Positions 1 to 6,201 of a stretch of DNA of 7,764 nt are shown here, one piece after another (the first letter of the stretch is position 1; every line of letters begins with the position of its first letter). This DNA is from Bacillota bacterium. Its GTDB lineage: Bacteria; Bacillota; DTU030; DUMP01. The notes under the pieces were generated by a model. It was not told where the DNA came from and did no database searches. It was given only the letters and a program-made list of their open reading frames with translations. The position numbers and the translations under genes are program-made. Location: the NCBI GenBank assembly GCA_012735455.1, contig JAAYHG010000238.1:1-7764 (forward strand), written 5' to 3'.

Positions 1-1498
1 CCTGGCGGCCGACCTTAAACTCTTGCGCGGTATCCTTCACAACAGTTCCGACGTGGTGGTGCGCAAAATAAGTCTTCCAGCGGAGCGGGAGGTGGAGCTT
101 GCCCTCATTTACATAGATGGGCTGGCTGACAAACGCGTGGTGGATCTGGACATTCTGCAGGGCCTGATGCACCTTTCGCGTATCCAAGGTTTCCTGGACC
201 GTCTTAGTCGCGGTAACGCCGTGGATATTATCCAATCCCACCTGCTCACTGTGGGCGAAATCAAGGTGGCCAGTGAGATAGAAAAGATCCTCCACTCCCT
301 TCTCTCCGGCGATACCTTTCTTTCTATCGCAGACTCTCCCCAGGGACTTATCATAAACACCCGCGGGTACGCCAGCCGCGGGGTGCAGGAGCCAAATATT
401 GAGGCTGTGGTCCGGGGACCCCGCGAGGGGTTTTCAGAGGTGCTACGTGTTAACACCTCGCTGCTAAGACGCCGTATCAAGGATCCGGACTTGGTAACTG
501 AGATGCTCACGGTAGGGACGCGCACTAAAACAGACATCGCCCTTATGTACATTACAGATATAGCCAATCCCAAACTGGTGAAGGAGATCAAAGGGCGTAT
601 TGCAAAGCTGAACACCGACGCGATTTTAGAAAGCGGCTATCTGGAGCAGATGATTGAAGACCGCAGCATGTCCACCTTTCCCCAGATGCAGGTCACCGAA
701 CGGCCGGATAAGGTGGCGGCGGGGATTCTGGAAGGGCGTGTAGCTGTGATTGTGGACGGCACCCCCTTCGTGCTCCTGGCTCCAGCGAATTGGGCTCAGT
801 TTTTTCAGTCGCCCGAAGACTACTACGAACGGCCGCAGATCGCTACCTTTATGCGTTTTATCCGCTTGATTGCCATGACGGTTTCACTGCTGCTACCCTC
901 CGTGTACATAGCCCTTACTTCCTTTCATCCAGAGATGCTGCCCACCAACTTGGCTCTGGCGTTGGCAGGAGCGCGCAGCGGTGTCCCCTTCTCAACCTTT
1001 GTGGAGACAATGATCATGGAGCTTTCCGTAGAGATTGTAAGGGAAGCCAGTGTCCGTCTCCCCGGCCCTATTGGCCCCACCGTAGGCATTGTAGGCGGCT
1101 TGATCTTGGGTGAGGCCTCGGTACGGGCCGCCATCGTGAGCCCGCTCACGGTGATCGTGGTGGCTATCACCGCCATCGGCTCCTTTGCCACGCCCAGTTA
1201 CAGCTCCGCCATCTCCATTCGCCTGCTGCGCTTTCCCTTCATGTTCTTCGCCGCCAGTTTCGGGCTCATCGGTATCACCGCCGGGATCATTATCCTTGTC
1301 ATCCAGTTAGCCTCCCTGGAGTCCTTTGGCACCCCGTATCTGGCTCCCTATGCACCTTTCAACGCCCTGGCTATAGGTGACAGCATACTCCGTCGCAGCT
1401 GGCCCTACATGAAAGAACGCCCACCGTTTTTGAGGCCGCAGGACACCAAGAGGCTGCCGGACGATGTGGCCAAGGAGGACAAAGCCGATGAGCAATAA
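1..1498 (+). CDS. gerAA: Spore germination protein GerAA (A subunit of a GerA-type germinant receptor), 5' end outside window
   Basis: This is the A subunit of the germinant receptor in the spore inner membrane. An N-terminal soluble domain (to about base 800) is followed by hydrophobic membrane segments between about 850 and 1350 and a short charged tail. Family signatures are NSSDVVVR near the N-terminus, VVRGPREGF (about 406-432), PQMQVTERPDK (about 680-712), SPEDYYER (about 808-831) and the Gly-rich membrane stretch GPIGPTVGIVGG (about 1063-1100). The frame is open from base 2 (L-A-A-D-L-K-L-L). The TTG at 23 has no ribosome binding site and the matching family region begins further upstream, so the true start lies before the window; the visible part is nearly full length. 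The gene overlaps gerAB by 11 bases, which indicates translational coupling. Family assignment is secure; the germinant it senses cannot be read from sequence. Confidence 0.96.
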   Translation, partial: LAADLKLLRGILHNSSDVVVRKISLPAEREVELALIYIDGLADKRVVDLDILQGLMHLSRIQGFLDRLSRGNAVDIIQSHLLTVGEIKVASEIEKILHSLLSGDTFLSIADSPQGLIINTRGYASRGVQEPNIEAVVRGPREGFSEVLRVNTSLLRRRIKDPDLVTEMLTVGTRTKTDIALMYITDIANPKLVKEIKGRIAKLNTDAILESGYLEQMIEDRSMSTFPQMQVTERPDKVAAGILEGRVAVIVDGTPFVLLAPANWAQFFQSPEDYYERPQIATFMRFIRLIAMTVSLLLPSVYIALTSFHPEMLPTNLALALAGARSGVPFSTFVETMIMELSVEIVREASVRLPGPIGPTVGIVGGLILGEASVRAAIVSPLTVIVVAITAIGSFATPSYSSAISIRLLRFPFMFFAASFGLIGITAGIIILVIQLASLESFGTPYLAPYAPFNALAIGDSILRRSWPYMKERPPFLRPQDTKRLPDDVAKEDKADEQ

Positions 1499-2582
1499 GC
1501 ATAAGCAGGTTACAGCCTATCAGGCCAGCGCCATCCTGATCAACGCCACCATTGGCGTGGGTCTCCTCACCCTGCCCCGCCAGGTAACCCACGCTGCGCG
1601 AACGGGAGGATGGCTGTCCGTGATTGTCCTCAGCGCAATCGCCCTCCTGGCCCTTTACCTCTACACCCTGCTGGGACAACGCTTTGGGCACAGCACCCTA
1701 CCCGAATACACAGTGAAAACTATGGGGCTCTTCTTGGGCGGCCTGATTTGCCTCACCTTCGCCAGCGGCTGGCTGCTTTTTGTCGCTATTCAAAGCCGTC
1801 TGTTCGCGGAGATTGTTGTCACCTCGGTCCTATCCCAGGTGGAACTGGAAGTGGGGCTAATCTTAATGCTGCTCCTGGCAGCCCTCCTTGCCACGCAGGA
1901 TGTAAAAGGTTTCGCCCGGGTAAATCAATTCTTCCTTCCCTTTGTGGTACTGGCGCTAAGCCTTGTGATAGCCCTCTCCCTGACACAGGTGACTTTCTGG
2001 CGCCTGCTTCCTCCCTTCGGCAGCGGGATCAGGGAGATACTCTCTGGCAGCCTGGTTACGGCAACTGCCTTCTCCGGTTTCGAACTGATTTCGCTCTTCA
2101 TGCCCTTCTACACCAACCCCAAGGAGGCACTGAAATCTCACACCCGCGGCATTGTCCTGGTGGCTTTGATATACCTCTTGACTGTTATCGTAGCCACAGG
2201 AACCTTTGGTGTGCCTGAGCTAGCCAAGAGCCAGTGGCCTACCCTGGAGATGGTACGCCTGATCGGCTTTAGGGGCGTACTGGAGCGACTGGAAGCCCCA
2301 TTTCTCTCCATCTACGTGATCGCGGTCTTTACCACCGCCGGGGCTAATTTCTTCGGGGCAGTTCTCACACTAAAGCAGCTTTTTAAGTTAAAGACTAAGG
2401 AAGGTTGGCCCTACCTCTTTGTTCCCCCCCTTTATTACTTGGCCATCCGGCCCCAAAACATCGTGGAACTGGAGAATGTGATACGTACGTTTTCTATTGC
2501 ATGGTTTGGGTACATACTCTTAGTGCCTATTGTTCTCTTATTGGTTGCTATCGCGCGCAAGGAGGAGGACAAGCCGGATTAA
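1488..2582 (+). CDS. gerAB: Spore germination protein GerAB (B subunit, APC-superfamily-like transporter fold)
   Basis: This is the polytopic B subunit of the receptor, related to amino-acid permeases and, in characterised GerA receptors, implicated in germinant binding. The 364-residue protein is almost entirely hydrophobic, with about ten membrane segments. Residues 21-32 carry the N-terminal permease-like signature TIGVGLLTLPRQ, and the protein ends in a short charged tail. I chose the ATG at 1488 because AAGGAGG at 1472-1478 sits nine bases before it; an in-frame ATG at 1464 lacks such a site. The start lies inside the end of gerAA and the stop overlaps the probable gerAC start by five bases, so the three cistrons are coupled. 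Length is normal for the family and no catalytic residues are expected. Confidence 0.95.
   Translation: MSNKHKQVTAYQASAILINATIGVGLLTLPRQVTHAARTGGWLSVIVLSAIALLALYLYTLLGQRFGHSTLPEYTVKTMGLFLGGLICLTFASGWLLFVAIQSRLFAEIVVTSVLSQVELEVGLILMLLLAALLATQDVKGFARVNQFFLPFVVLALSLVIALSLTQVTFWRLLPPFGSGIREILSGSLVTATAFSGFELISLFMPFYTNPKEALKSHTRGIVLVALIYLLTVIVATGTFGVPELAKSQWPTLEMVRLIGFRGVLERLEAPFLSIYVIAVFTTAGANFFGAVLTLKQLFKLKTKEGWPYLFVPPLYYLAIRPQNIVELENVIRTFSIAWFGYILLVPIVLLLVAIARKEEDKPD
2559..2580 (+). promoter_or_regulatory. Ribosome binding site and probable ATT start of gerAC
   Basis: AAGGAGGAGG (2559-2568) is followed by a nine-base spacer, ACAAGCCGG, and then ATT, whose last base begins the gerAB stop TAA. 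The gerAA/gerAB junction is built the same way: AAGGAGG, nine bases ACAAAGCCG, then ATG. The parallel supports initiation at ATT, since no ATG, GTG or TTG lies in frame at a normal distance from this strong site. Confidence 0.65.
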
Positions 2583-3720
2583 CAACCACAAGGCAGTGCT
2601 TAAGATAGTTGCTTTTGTGCTTGTCGTCCTCTATCTTGGTTCACAAGGTTGGAAGAGTTCGCGGGACATAGAAAATCGCGCCTTTGTGATGATGGCAGGG
2701 ATCGATGCCGCACCCGGTGGTAACTTGAGCTTGACGTACAACATCGCTATCCCCGCGGCGCTGGGAGCAGGCGGGGGAGGTGAAAGCGAAGGTGGTGAAC
2801 AAGAAGGAATCCTGAGGCTTAAGACCGAGGCAAAAAGCATAGTGGAGGCTCGGCATACCATGCAGGGCAAGGTGGCTAATCCCATCTTCTTCGGTCATCT
2901 CCAAGCCATAGTGATAGGAAAGGAACTGGCCGAGCGGGGAGTGCGCCAGGTACTAGACGTGTTACTGCGTAACGCCGACATACGGCGGAAGTCCTGGTTT
3001 CTGGTGACAGAAGGCAATCCGGAAGAAGTCCTGGAAGTCAAACCCAAACAAGAAAAGCTGCCCTCACTCTACATCAACCGCGCACTGGAGATGGAAAGCT
3101 ACCTGCAAATGTTTCCCGCCCTGCGTTTTGGCCAGTTTATGATCACCGAATCCAGATCTGACCAGGAACCCGTCGCAATCATGGTGAAGCCGGATAAAGA
3201 CTCAATCACCATTGCTGGTCTCGCAATCTTTAAGGGTGATAAGATGGTGGGACAGCTAAACGCCACGGAAGCCCACCACTTCTTGCTTACAGCAAGGGGC
3301 TACGGGTTTCAACCTACACTCGTCCCCTGTCCCAGGGGTGAAGGAGAATTGGTCTTCGTTACCACCGGGGCCAAGCGTAGCATAAGGCCCCATGTGGAAG
3401 GAAACAAGGTTTCTTTCAGCGTGCTGGTAAAGGTGGAAGGCAATATCATGGAAAAAACCAGCTCCACCAGTCTACGGGACGAAGACTATCTGCGTGCTGT
3501 AGAGTCCAGTATAGCCTCTAAGCTTCAGCGCGACCTGCGGACAGTTCTCCACCGCCTGCAAAAAGAGCTCAAAGTAGACTCCTATGGTTTTGGCCAGACT
3601 ATCCGGGCCCGCTACCCTAAGGTTTGGAAAGAGATTGATTGGAGAAAAGAATTCCCGGATGTCCCTATCAACATCCAGGTAGAGGCTAAGATAAGGCGCC
3701 TGGGCATGGCGGCCAATTAA
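2578..3720 (+). CDS. gerAC: Spore germination protein GerAC-like (C subunit), no lipobox cysteine, probable ATT start
   Basis: This is the C subunit of the receptor, normally a lipoprotein on the outer face of the spore inner membrane. With an ATT start it has 380 residues: a hydrophobic segment at about 7-20, an N-terminal domain with DIENRAFVMMAGID (about 30-43), a Gly/Glu-rich insert at about 61-77, and a C-terminal GerAC domain from about 210 ending in the classic GFGQ...YPKVWKEIDW...FPDVPINIQVEAKIRRLG pattern. The usual Gly-Cys-Trp lipobox is replaced by S-Q-G-W (22-25); the only Cys is near base 3328. The start is uncertain. GGAGGAGG at 2561-2568 lies nine bases before ATT at 2578, matching the gerAB layout. 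TTG at 2530 would be in frame but has no ribosome binding site and lies well inside gerAB; GTG at 2596 is too far from the site. The family call is secure. Confidence 0.93.
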   Translation: MNNHKAVLKIVAFVLVVLYLGSQGWKSSRDIENRAFVMMAGIDAAPGGNLSLTYNIAIPAALGAGGGGESEGGEQEGILRLKTEAKSIVEARHTMQGKVANPIFFGHLQAIVIGKELAERGVRQVLDVLLRNADIRRKSWFLVTEGNPEEVLEVKPKQEKLPSLYINRALEMESYLQMFPALRFGQFMITESRSDQEPVAIMVKPDKDSITIAGLAIFKGDKMVGQLNATEAHHFLLTARGYGFQPTLVPCPRGEGELVFVTTGAKRSIRPHVEGNKVSFSVLVKVEGNIMEKTSSTSLRDEDYLRAVESSIASKLQRDLRTVLHRLQKELKVDSYGFGQTIRARYPKVWKEIDWRKEFPDVPINIQVEAKIRRLGMAAN

Positions 3721-3723
3721 GAA

Positions 3724-3750
3724 GGAGGGGAAAAACCCCTCCGTTTGTCT
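3724..3750 (+). terminator. Rho-independent terminator after the gerA operon
   Basis: A seven-base-pair perfect stem, GGAGGGG (3724-3730) with CCCCTCC (3736-3742) around an AAAAA loop, begins four bases after the gerAC stop and is followed by the T-rich GTTTGTCTT. It lies between converging genes. On the minus strand the same hairpin is followed by TTCTTAATT, so it may also stop transcription of the Gln-rich gene. Confidence 0.8.
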
Positions 3751-3761
3751 TCCGGGCCCCT

Positions 3762-4196
3762 TTACTGCTGGGTGAAACCGGCATTAAAAGCGTTCTGCGC
3801 TGTGCCCCCCGTCTGCCCCGCCTGATTGCTAAGGGTCTGGGCGGCTTGGGCAAACTGCTGGCCACTCGTTAGCTGTTGTTGGAATCGCTGGAGCTGCTGG
3901 GAAGATTGGTCCAGCATCTGGGTCATCTGGGCAAAGATCTGGTTGGATTGGATGGCCTGTTGCGCCTGGTTCAGGGCTTGCATGGCCTGCTGGAGGGCAT
4001 GCTGCACCTGCTGGTCGGTCTGGCTGGCCTGCTGCTGCGCCTGTTGTTTCAGCTGGGCGAAAAGCTGCTGGAACTGAGCTTGGGCCTGCGGACCAGAGGC
4101 GTTCATGGCCTGTTGTGTCAGTTGTTGCAGTTGTTGCGCCGCCCGCTGCTGGGCTTGTTGCCCGGTTTTTTCTTCCCAATCAGAGTACCCGGCCAT
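3762..4196 (-). CDS. Hypothetical Gln/Ala-rich protein
   Basis: I do not recognise a family. The 144-residue product is extremely Gln-rich (I count about 51 Gln) with many Ala, periodic Leu/Met/Phe and no Cys. QQ and QQQ runs cover almost the whole length after a short mixed N-terminus, MAGYSDWEEK. The spacing of hydrophobic residues among Gln and Ala suggests a long helix or coiled coil; the last 30 residues are richer in Gly, Asn and Thr. No signal peptide or membrane segment is visible. The ATG at 4196 is chosen because GGGAGG lies seven bases upstream; an in-frame TTG at 4229 has no such site. It lies 70 bases downstream of the coiled-coil gene on the same strand with no terminator between, so co-transcription is likely. 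Location beside gerA suggests a spore-related structural role, but that is only inference. Confidence 0.82.
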   Translation of the reverse strand: MAGYSDWEEKTGQQAQQRAAQQLQQLTQQAMNASGPQAQAQFQQLFAQLKQQAQQQASQTDQQVQHALQQAMQALNQAQQAIQSNQIFAQMTQMLDQSSQQLQRFQQQLTSGQQFAQAAQTLSNQAGQTGGTAQNAFNAGFTQQ

Positions 4197-4266
4197 TGTT
4201 TGACCTCCCTTTCGTATTGTTGGACACAATCCTAAGGTACCCTCGTGCGTAAGCTTTTATGTGCAG

Positions 4267-4962
4267 CTAACTTAAGCCATACTGCCGACCGAAGTCTTCG
4301 ATGTTTGTGAGCAGTTGCCGCATCACCTGAGCCTTCGCCAAACCCTGCTGGACATTGATAAAGGCTGTTTGGGCAGCATAGATATTGCCCAAGAGCTGAG
4401 CCTGAAACGAACTAAGCCGCTCTGGTATGGACTGAGGTGAGGCTGACGACGGAGCTGTTGATGCAGCGGAAGTCAGACTTTCCACTTGTCCTGCCAGGGT
4501 ACCAAGCTGGGTGGTGATGTGGCCGAGCGCCGTACGCAACGGTGTCACGTCGGTTAAGATCTGTCCGGCCGCCTGGTGATACTCGCCGAGCACAAGGTCG
4601 AGTTCCTTACTGACCTCCTGTACACTCTCTTCTAGTTGTCTTAACCCTTGTAGAAGAGCAACCCGTTTTTGCGCAACCTGCTCTCTCTTGGAGAGCGAGT
4701 TGCCAGGCGACAGAGAGGCCACAATCCCGTTGTTCTTGTTGATCTCCTGCTCCAGGGTTTGGAGATTTTGGTCCAGCTTCACTTGAAACTCCTGTTCTTT
4801 TTGTACAAGCTCTTGTAGCTTTGCCTGCACGTCCTTAATCCTATTTTCCATCTGTTGGGTAAAGTCACGCACCTCTTGCTCTGCCACCTGATAGGCGTGG
4901 TCGGCAGCACTGACTCCTTGCCGGAGATGGTTTAGAGCAGCAGTAATAGATGCTGTTTCCAC
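4267..4962 (-). CDS. Hypothetical coiled-coil protein
   Basis: I do not recognise a family. The 231-residue product has two long heptad-like, Gln/Glu/Lys-rich stretches (about 18-75 and 92-125), a middle helical region, an Ser/Ala/Thr/Pro-rich linker at about 165-180 and a final Gln-rich helical part ending in QYGLS. No signal peptide, membrane segment, Cys or catalytic motif is visible in this reading. The start is GTG at 4962, with GGGAGG seven bases upstream (4970-4975). An open frame continues to 5037 with a hydrophobic N-terminal stretch, but it has no ribosome binding site and would run into the terminator of the next gene. It is the first gene of a probable two-gene unit with the Gln-rich gene. 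Similar composition and the same strand suggest that the two proteins act together, perhaps structurally. Confidence 0.82.
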   Translation of the reverse strand: METASITAALNHLRQGVSAADHAYQVAEQEVRDFTQQMENRIKDVQAKLQELVQKEQEFQVKLDQNLQTLEQEINKNNGIVASLSPGNSLSKREQVAQKRVALLQGLRQLEESVQEVSKELDLVLGEYHQAAGQILTDVTPLRTALGHITTQLGTLAGQVESLTSAASTAPSSASPQSIPERLSSFQAQLLGNIYAAQTAFINVQQGLAKAQVMRQLLTNIEDFGRQYGLS

Positions 4963-5030
4963 AGGGACGCCTCCCTTGTTCCTGACTTTTTCTATGAGCA
5001 CAATCAGTATTCCCGAATCAAGAGGACTGC

Positions 5031-5057
5031 ATAACAAAAACCCGGCCTGCAGCCGGG
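5031..5057 (-). terminator. Rho-independent terminator after the FMN-lipoprotein gene
   Basis: On the minus strand a six-base-pair GC stem (5052-5057 with 5041-5046) closes a five-base loop and is followed directly by TTTTTGTTAT (5040-5031). It begins six bases after the lipoprotein stop, so the lipoprotein transcript should end here and the coiled-coil gene downstream needs its own promoter in 4963-5030. Confidence 0.88.
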
Positions 5058-5063
5058 GGTGGG

Positions 5064-5453
5064 TTATTTGGCTTTGCTCAATGCATCTTCAGTTGCTTCC
5101 ATAAGACCGGTTGAGGTGCCAGTAGCCTTGGAGACAGAGTCTACCCTGGGGGATTGTTCGGCAATGATGCGCTGGGGGATTTGCTCCCGCGCCACGATGT
5201 GAGCCGGCCAGTTATCGTCAATGGCAAACTGCGCGTCCGGCTTTACAATCTCAATGTTATGGATTCTGCCATCCTTGACGGTGACCTTAACCTCGGTGTC
5301 GCCTTTGTCCGATTCGTGCTTACCGGTGTACTCACCGTCCTTATAAGCTGCCTTTTGCTCTGGTTTTTGCTGCGCCTGGCCGGTACAACCAGAAACAACG
5401 ACTGCCACAACCAATGCCAGGGCAAACACGTACACAGCTACGCCTTTGTTCAT
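5064..5453 (-). CDS. FMN-binding domain lipoprotein (FMN_bind family)
   Basis: This is a predicted extracytoplasmic lipoprotein of 129 residues carrying one FMN_bind domain, as in NqrC/RnfG and the Listeria electron-transfer lipoprotein PplA. Residues 5-20 are hydrophobic and lead into a lipobox, V-S-G-C, with Cys23 as the lipidation site. A Gln/Lys-rich linker (24-37) precedes the domain, which starts at YKDGEYTG and includes EVKVTVKDGRI and DSVSKATGTS. In this family an ApbE enzyme attaches FMN to the Thr of a D-x-x-(S/T)-G-A-T motif; here it reads D105-S-V-S-K-A-T111, with Lys replacing the usual Gly. ATG at 5453 is chosen because GGAG lies eight bases upstream; a TTG at 5474 has no such site. 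A monocistronic unit is likely: a terminator follows and the divergent hsp20 lies upstream. The partner in electron transfer is not visible. Confidence 0.9.
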   Translation of the reverse strand: MNKGVAVYVFALALVVAVVVSGCTGQAQQKPEQKAAYKDGEYTGKHESDKGDTEVKVTVKDGRIHNIEIVKPDAQFAIDDNWPAHIVAREQIPQRIIAEQSPRVDSVSKATGTSTGLMEATEDALSKAK

Positions 5454-5548
5454 GTTGCGTTCTCCACTCTTCAAAGGTAAGAGCGAGGGGTTTCAAGGTA
5501 AGATTTAGCTACTTCAGGGTACAAGTCTAGTATGCCCAGACGCCAGGC

Positions 5549-5571
5549 TAAAATGTGCTCCGCCCATTTTA
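5549..5571. promoter_or_regulatory. Inverted repeat TAAAATG-N9-CATTTTA, possible operator between divergent genes
   Basis: Perfect seven-base arms (5549-5555 and 5565-5571) flank a nine-base GC-rich spacer in the space between the FMN lipoprotein and hsp20, about 62 bases upstream of the hsp20 start. The nine-base spacer recalls the CIRCE heat-shock operator, but the arms are not the CIRCE sequence. Function as an operator is inferred from position only. Confidence 0.45.
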
Positions 5572-5632
5572 CATATCATAGTCTGGAGTGGAGACAATAT
5601 TAAAAGCAAAAAATCAGAAGGAGGAAGAGCAT

Positions 5633-6076
5633 GTGGCTTTAATTCGTTGGGATCCATTCCAAGACTTATGGCAGGTTCGCGAGCAGGTGAATCGGCTTTT
5701 TGATCACACCCTGAGCCATTATCCCTTCGCAAGTGACAGGCGCGGCTGGCAGCCGGTAGTAGACATTTATGAGGATGAAAACGAGATAACAGTAAAAGCA
5801 GAGCTGCCTGGCGTAAATCGTAACGATATTGATATTACCATAACAGCTAATAGTATAAGCTTACGCGGCGAGCTGCGCCGTGAAGAGGAACACCGCGAAG
5901 AGGGTTACATCCGTTCCGAACGGCGCTTTGGCCAGTTTTTCCGCACCCTACCGCTACCGGCTGAGGTGAAGCCCGAGGAAGCCCGGGCCAGCTTTAGAGA
6001 TGGCATCCTGGAGATCCGGGCCCCTAAAGCAGAGCCTGGACGGAACGACGGTTATAAGCTTAAAATCGAAGAGTAG
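5633..6076 (+). CDS. hsp20: Small heat-shock protein, Hsp20/alpha-crystallin family
   Basis: This is an ATP-independent chaperone that binds unfolding proteins as large oligomers in the cytoplasm. The 147-residue product begins MALIRWDPFQDL, the typical start of bacterial Hsp20 proteins. An alpha-crystallin domain spans about 39-132, with VVDIYEDENEI, AELPGV (56-61) and GILEIRAPK (124-132, the conserved G-x-L-x-I/V-x-x-P-K box), followed by a short tail ending KLKIEE. GTG at 5633 is chosen because AAGGAGG (5618-5624) lies eight bases upstream and the protein aligns from there; the frame is open back to 5588 but that stretch is unlike the family. An ATG two bases earlier is out of frame and stops after three codons. 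Transcription is divergent from the FMN lipoprotein, and an inverted repeat lies upstream. No convincing sigma-A promoter or CIRCE element was found. Confidence 0.95.
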   Translation: MALIRWDPFQDLWQVREQVNRLFDHTLSHYPFASDRRGWQPVVDIYEDENEITVKAELPGVNRNDIDITITANSISLRGELRREEEHREEGYIRSERRFGQFFRTLPLPAEVKPEEARASFRDGILEIRAPKAEPGRNDGYKLKIEE

Positions 6077-6201
6077 GGTTAAGGGATCAAGCACCTTTCT
6101 TTGGACTCACCCGTACCTTATAGCAGAGCAGAACGTCTCTCCTGCGCTCCTGACAGGTGTAAACGGAGGGACACTTAGACTGCTGTAAGGGAGGGGCGGA
6201 T

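Noticed and set aside
23..25. TTG as the gerAA start
   Set aside because: No ribosome binding site precedes it, the frame is open to the window edge, and the conserved NSSDVVVR block would lie unusually close to the N-terminus.
1610..2218. 202-residue plus-strand frame inside gerAB
   Set aside because: It overlaps fully with a clear GerAB protein in another frame and its translation shows no membrane pattern or family motif.
3762..4196. Gamma-type small acid-soluble spore protein as identity of the Gln-rich gene
   Set aside because: Those are also Gln-rich, but they carry Asn/Gly-rich tandem repeats with a characteristic protease cleavage sequence that I do not see here.
4216..4230. Short inverted repeat ATTGT-N5-ACAAT before the Gln-rich gene
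   Set aside because: Five-base arms occur often by chance; there is no T-tract and no promoter next to it to give it a role.
3826..4235. Plus-strand open frames opposite the Gln-rich gene, one Leu-rich and one Trp/Cys-rich
   Set aside because: They arise because CAG/CAA codons on the minus strand read as CTG/TTG or TGC/TGT in other frames; they have no ribosome binding site and the minus-strand gene does.
4963..5030. Sigma-A or sporulation sigma promoter for the coiled-coil gene
   Set aside because: A promoter is expected here because a terminator lies just upstream, but pieces such as TTGATT, GAATA and CATAGA do not have acceptable spacing for any consensus I know.
5549..5571. CIRCE operator (HrcA binding site) upstream of hsp20
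   Set aside because: The spacer length fits but the arms TAAAATG/CATTTTA do not match TTAGCACTC/GAGTGCTAA.
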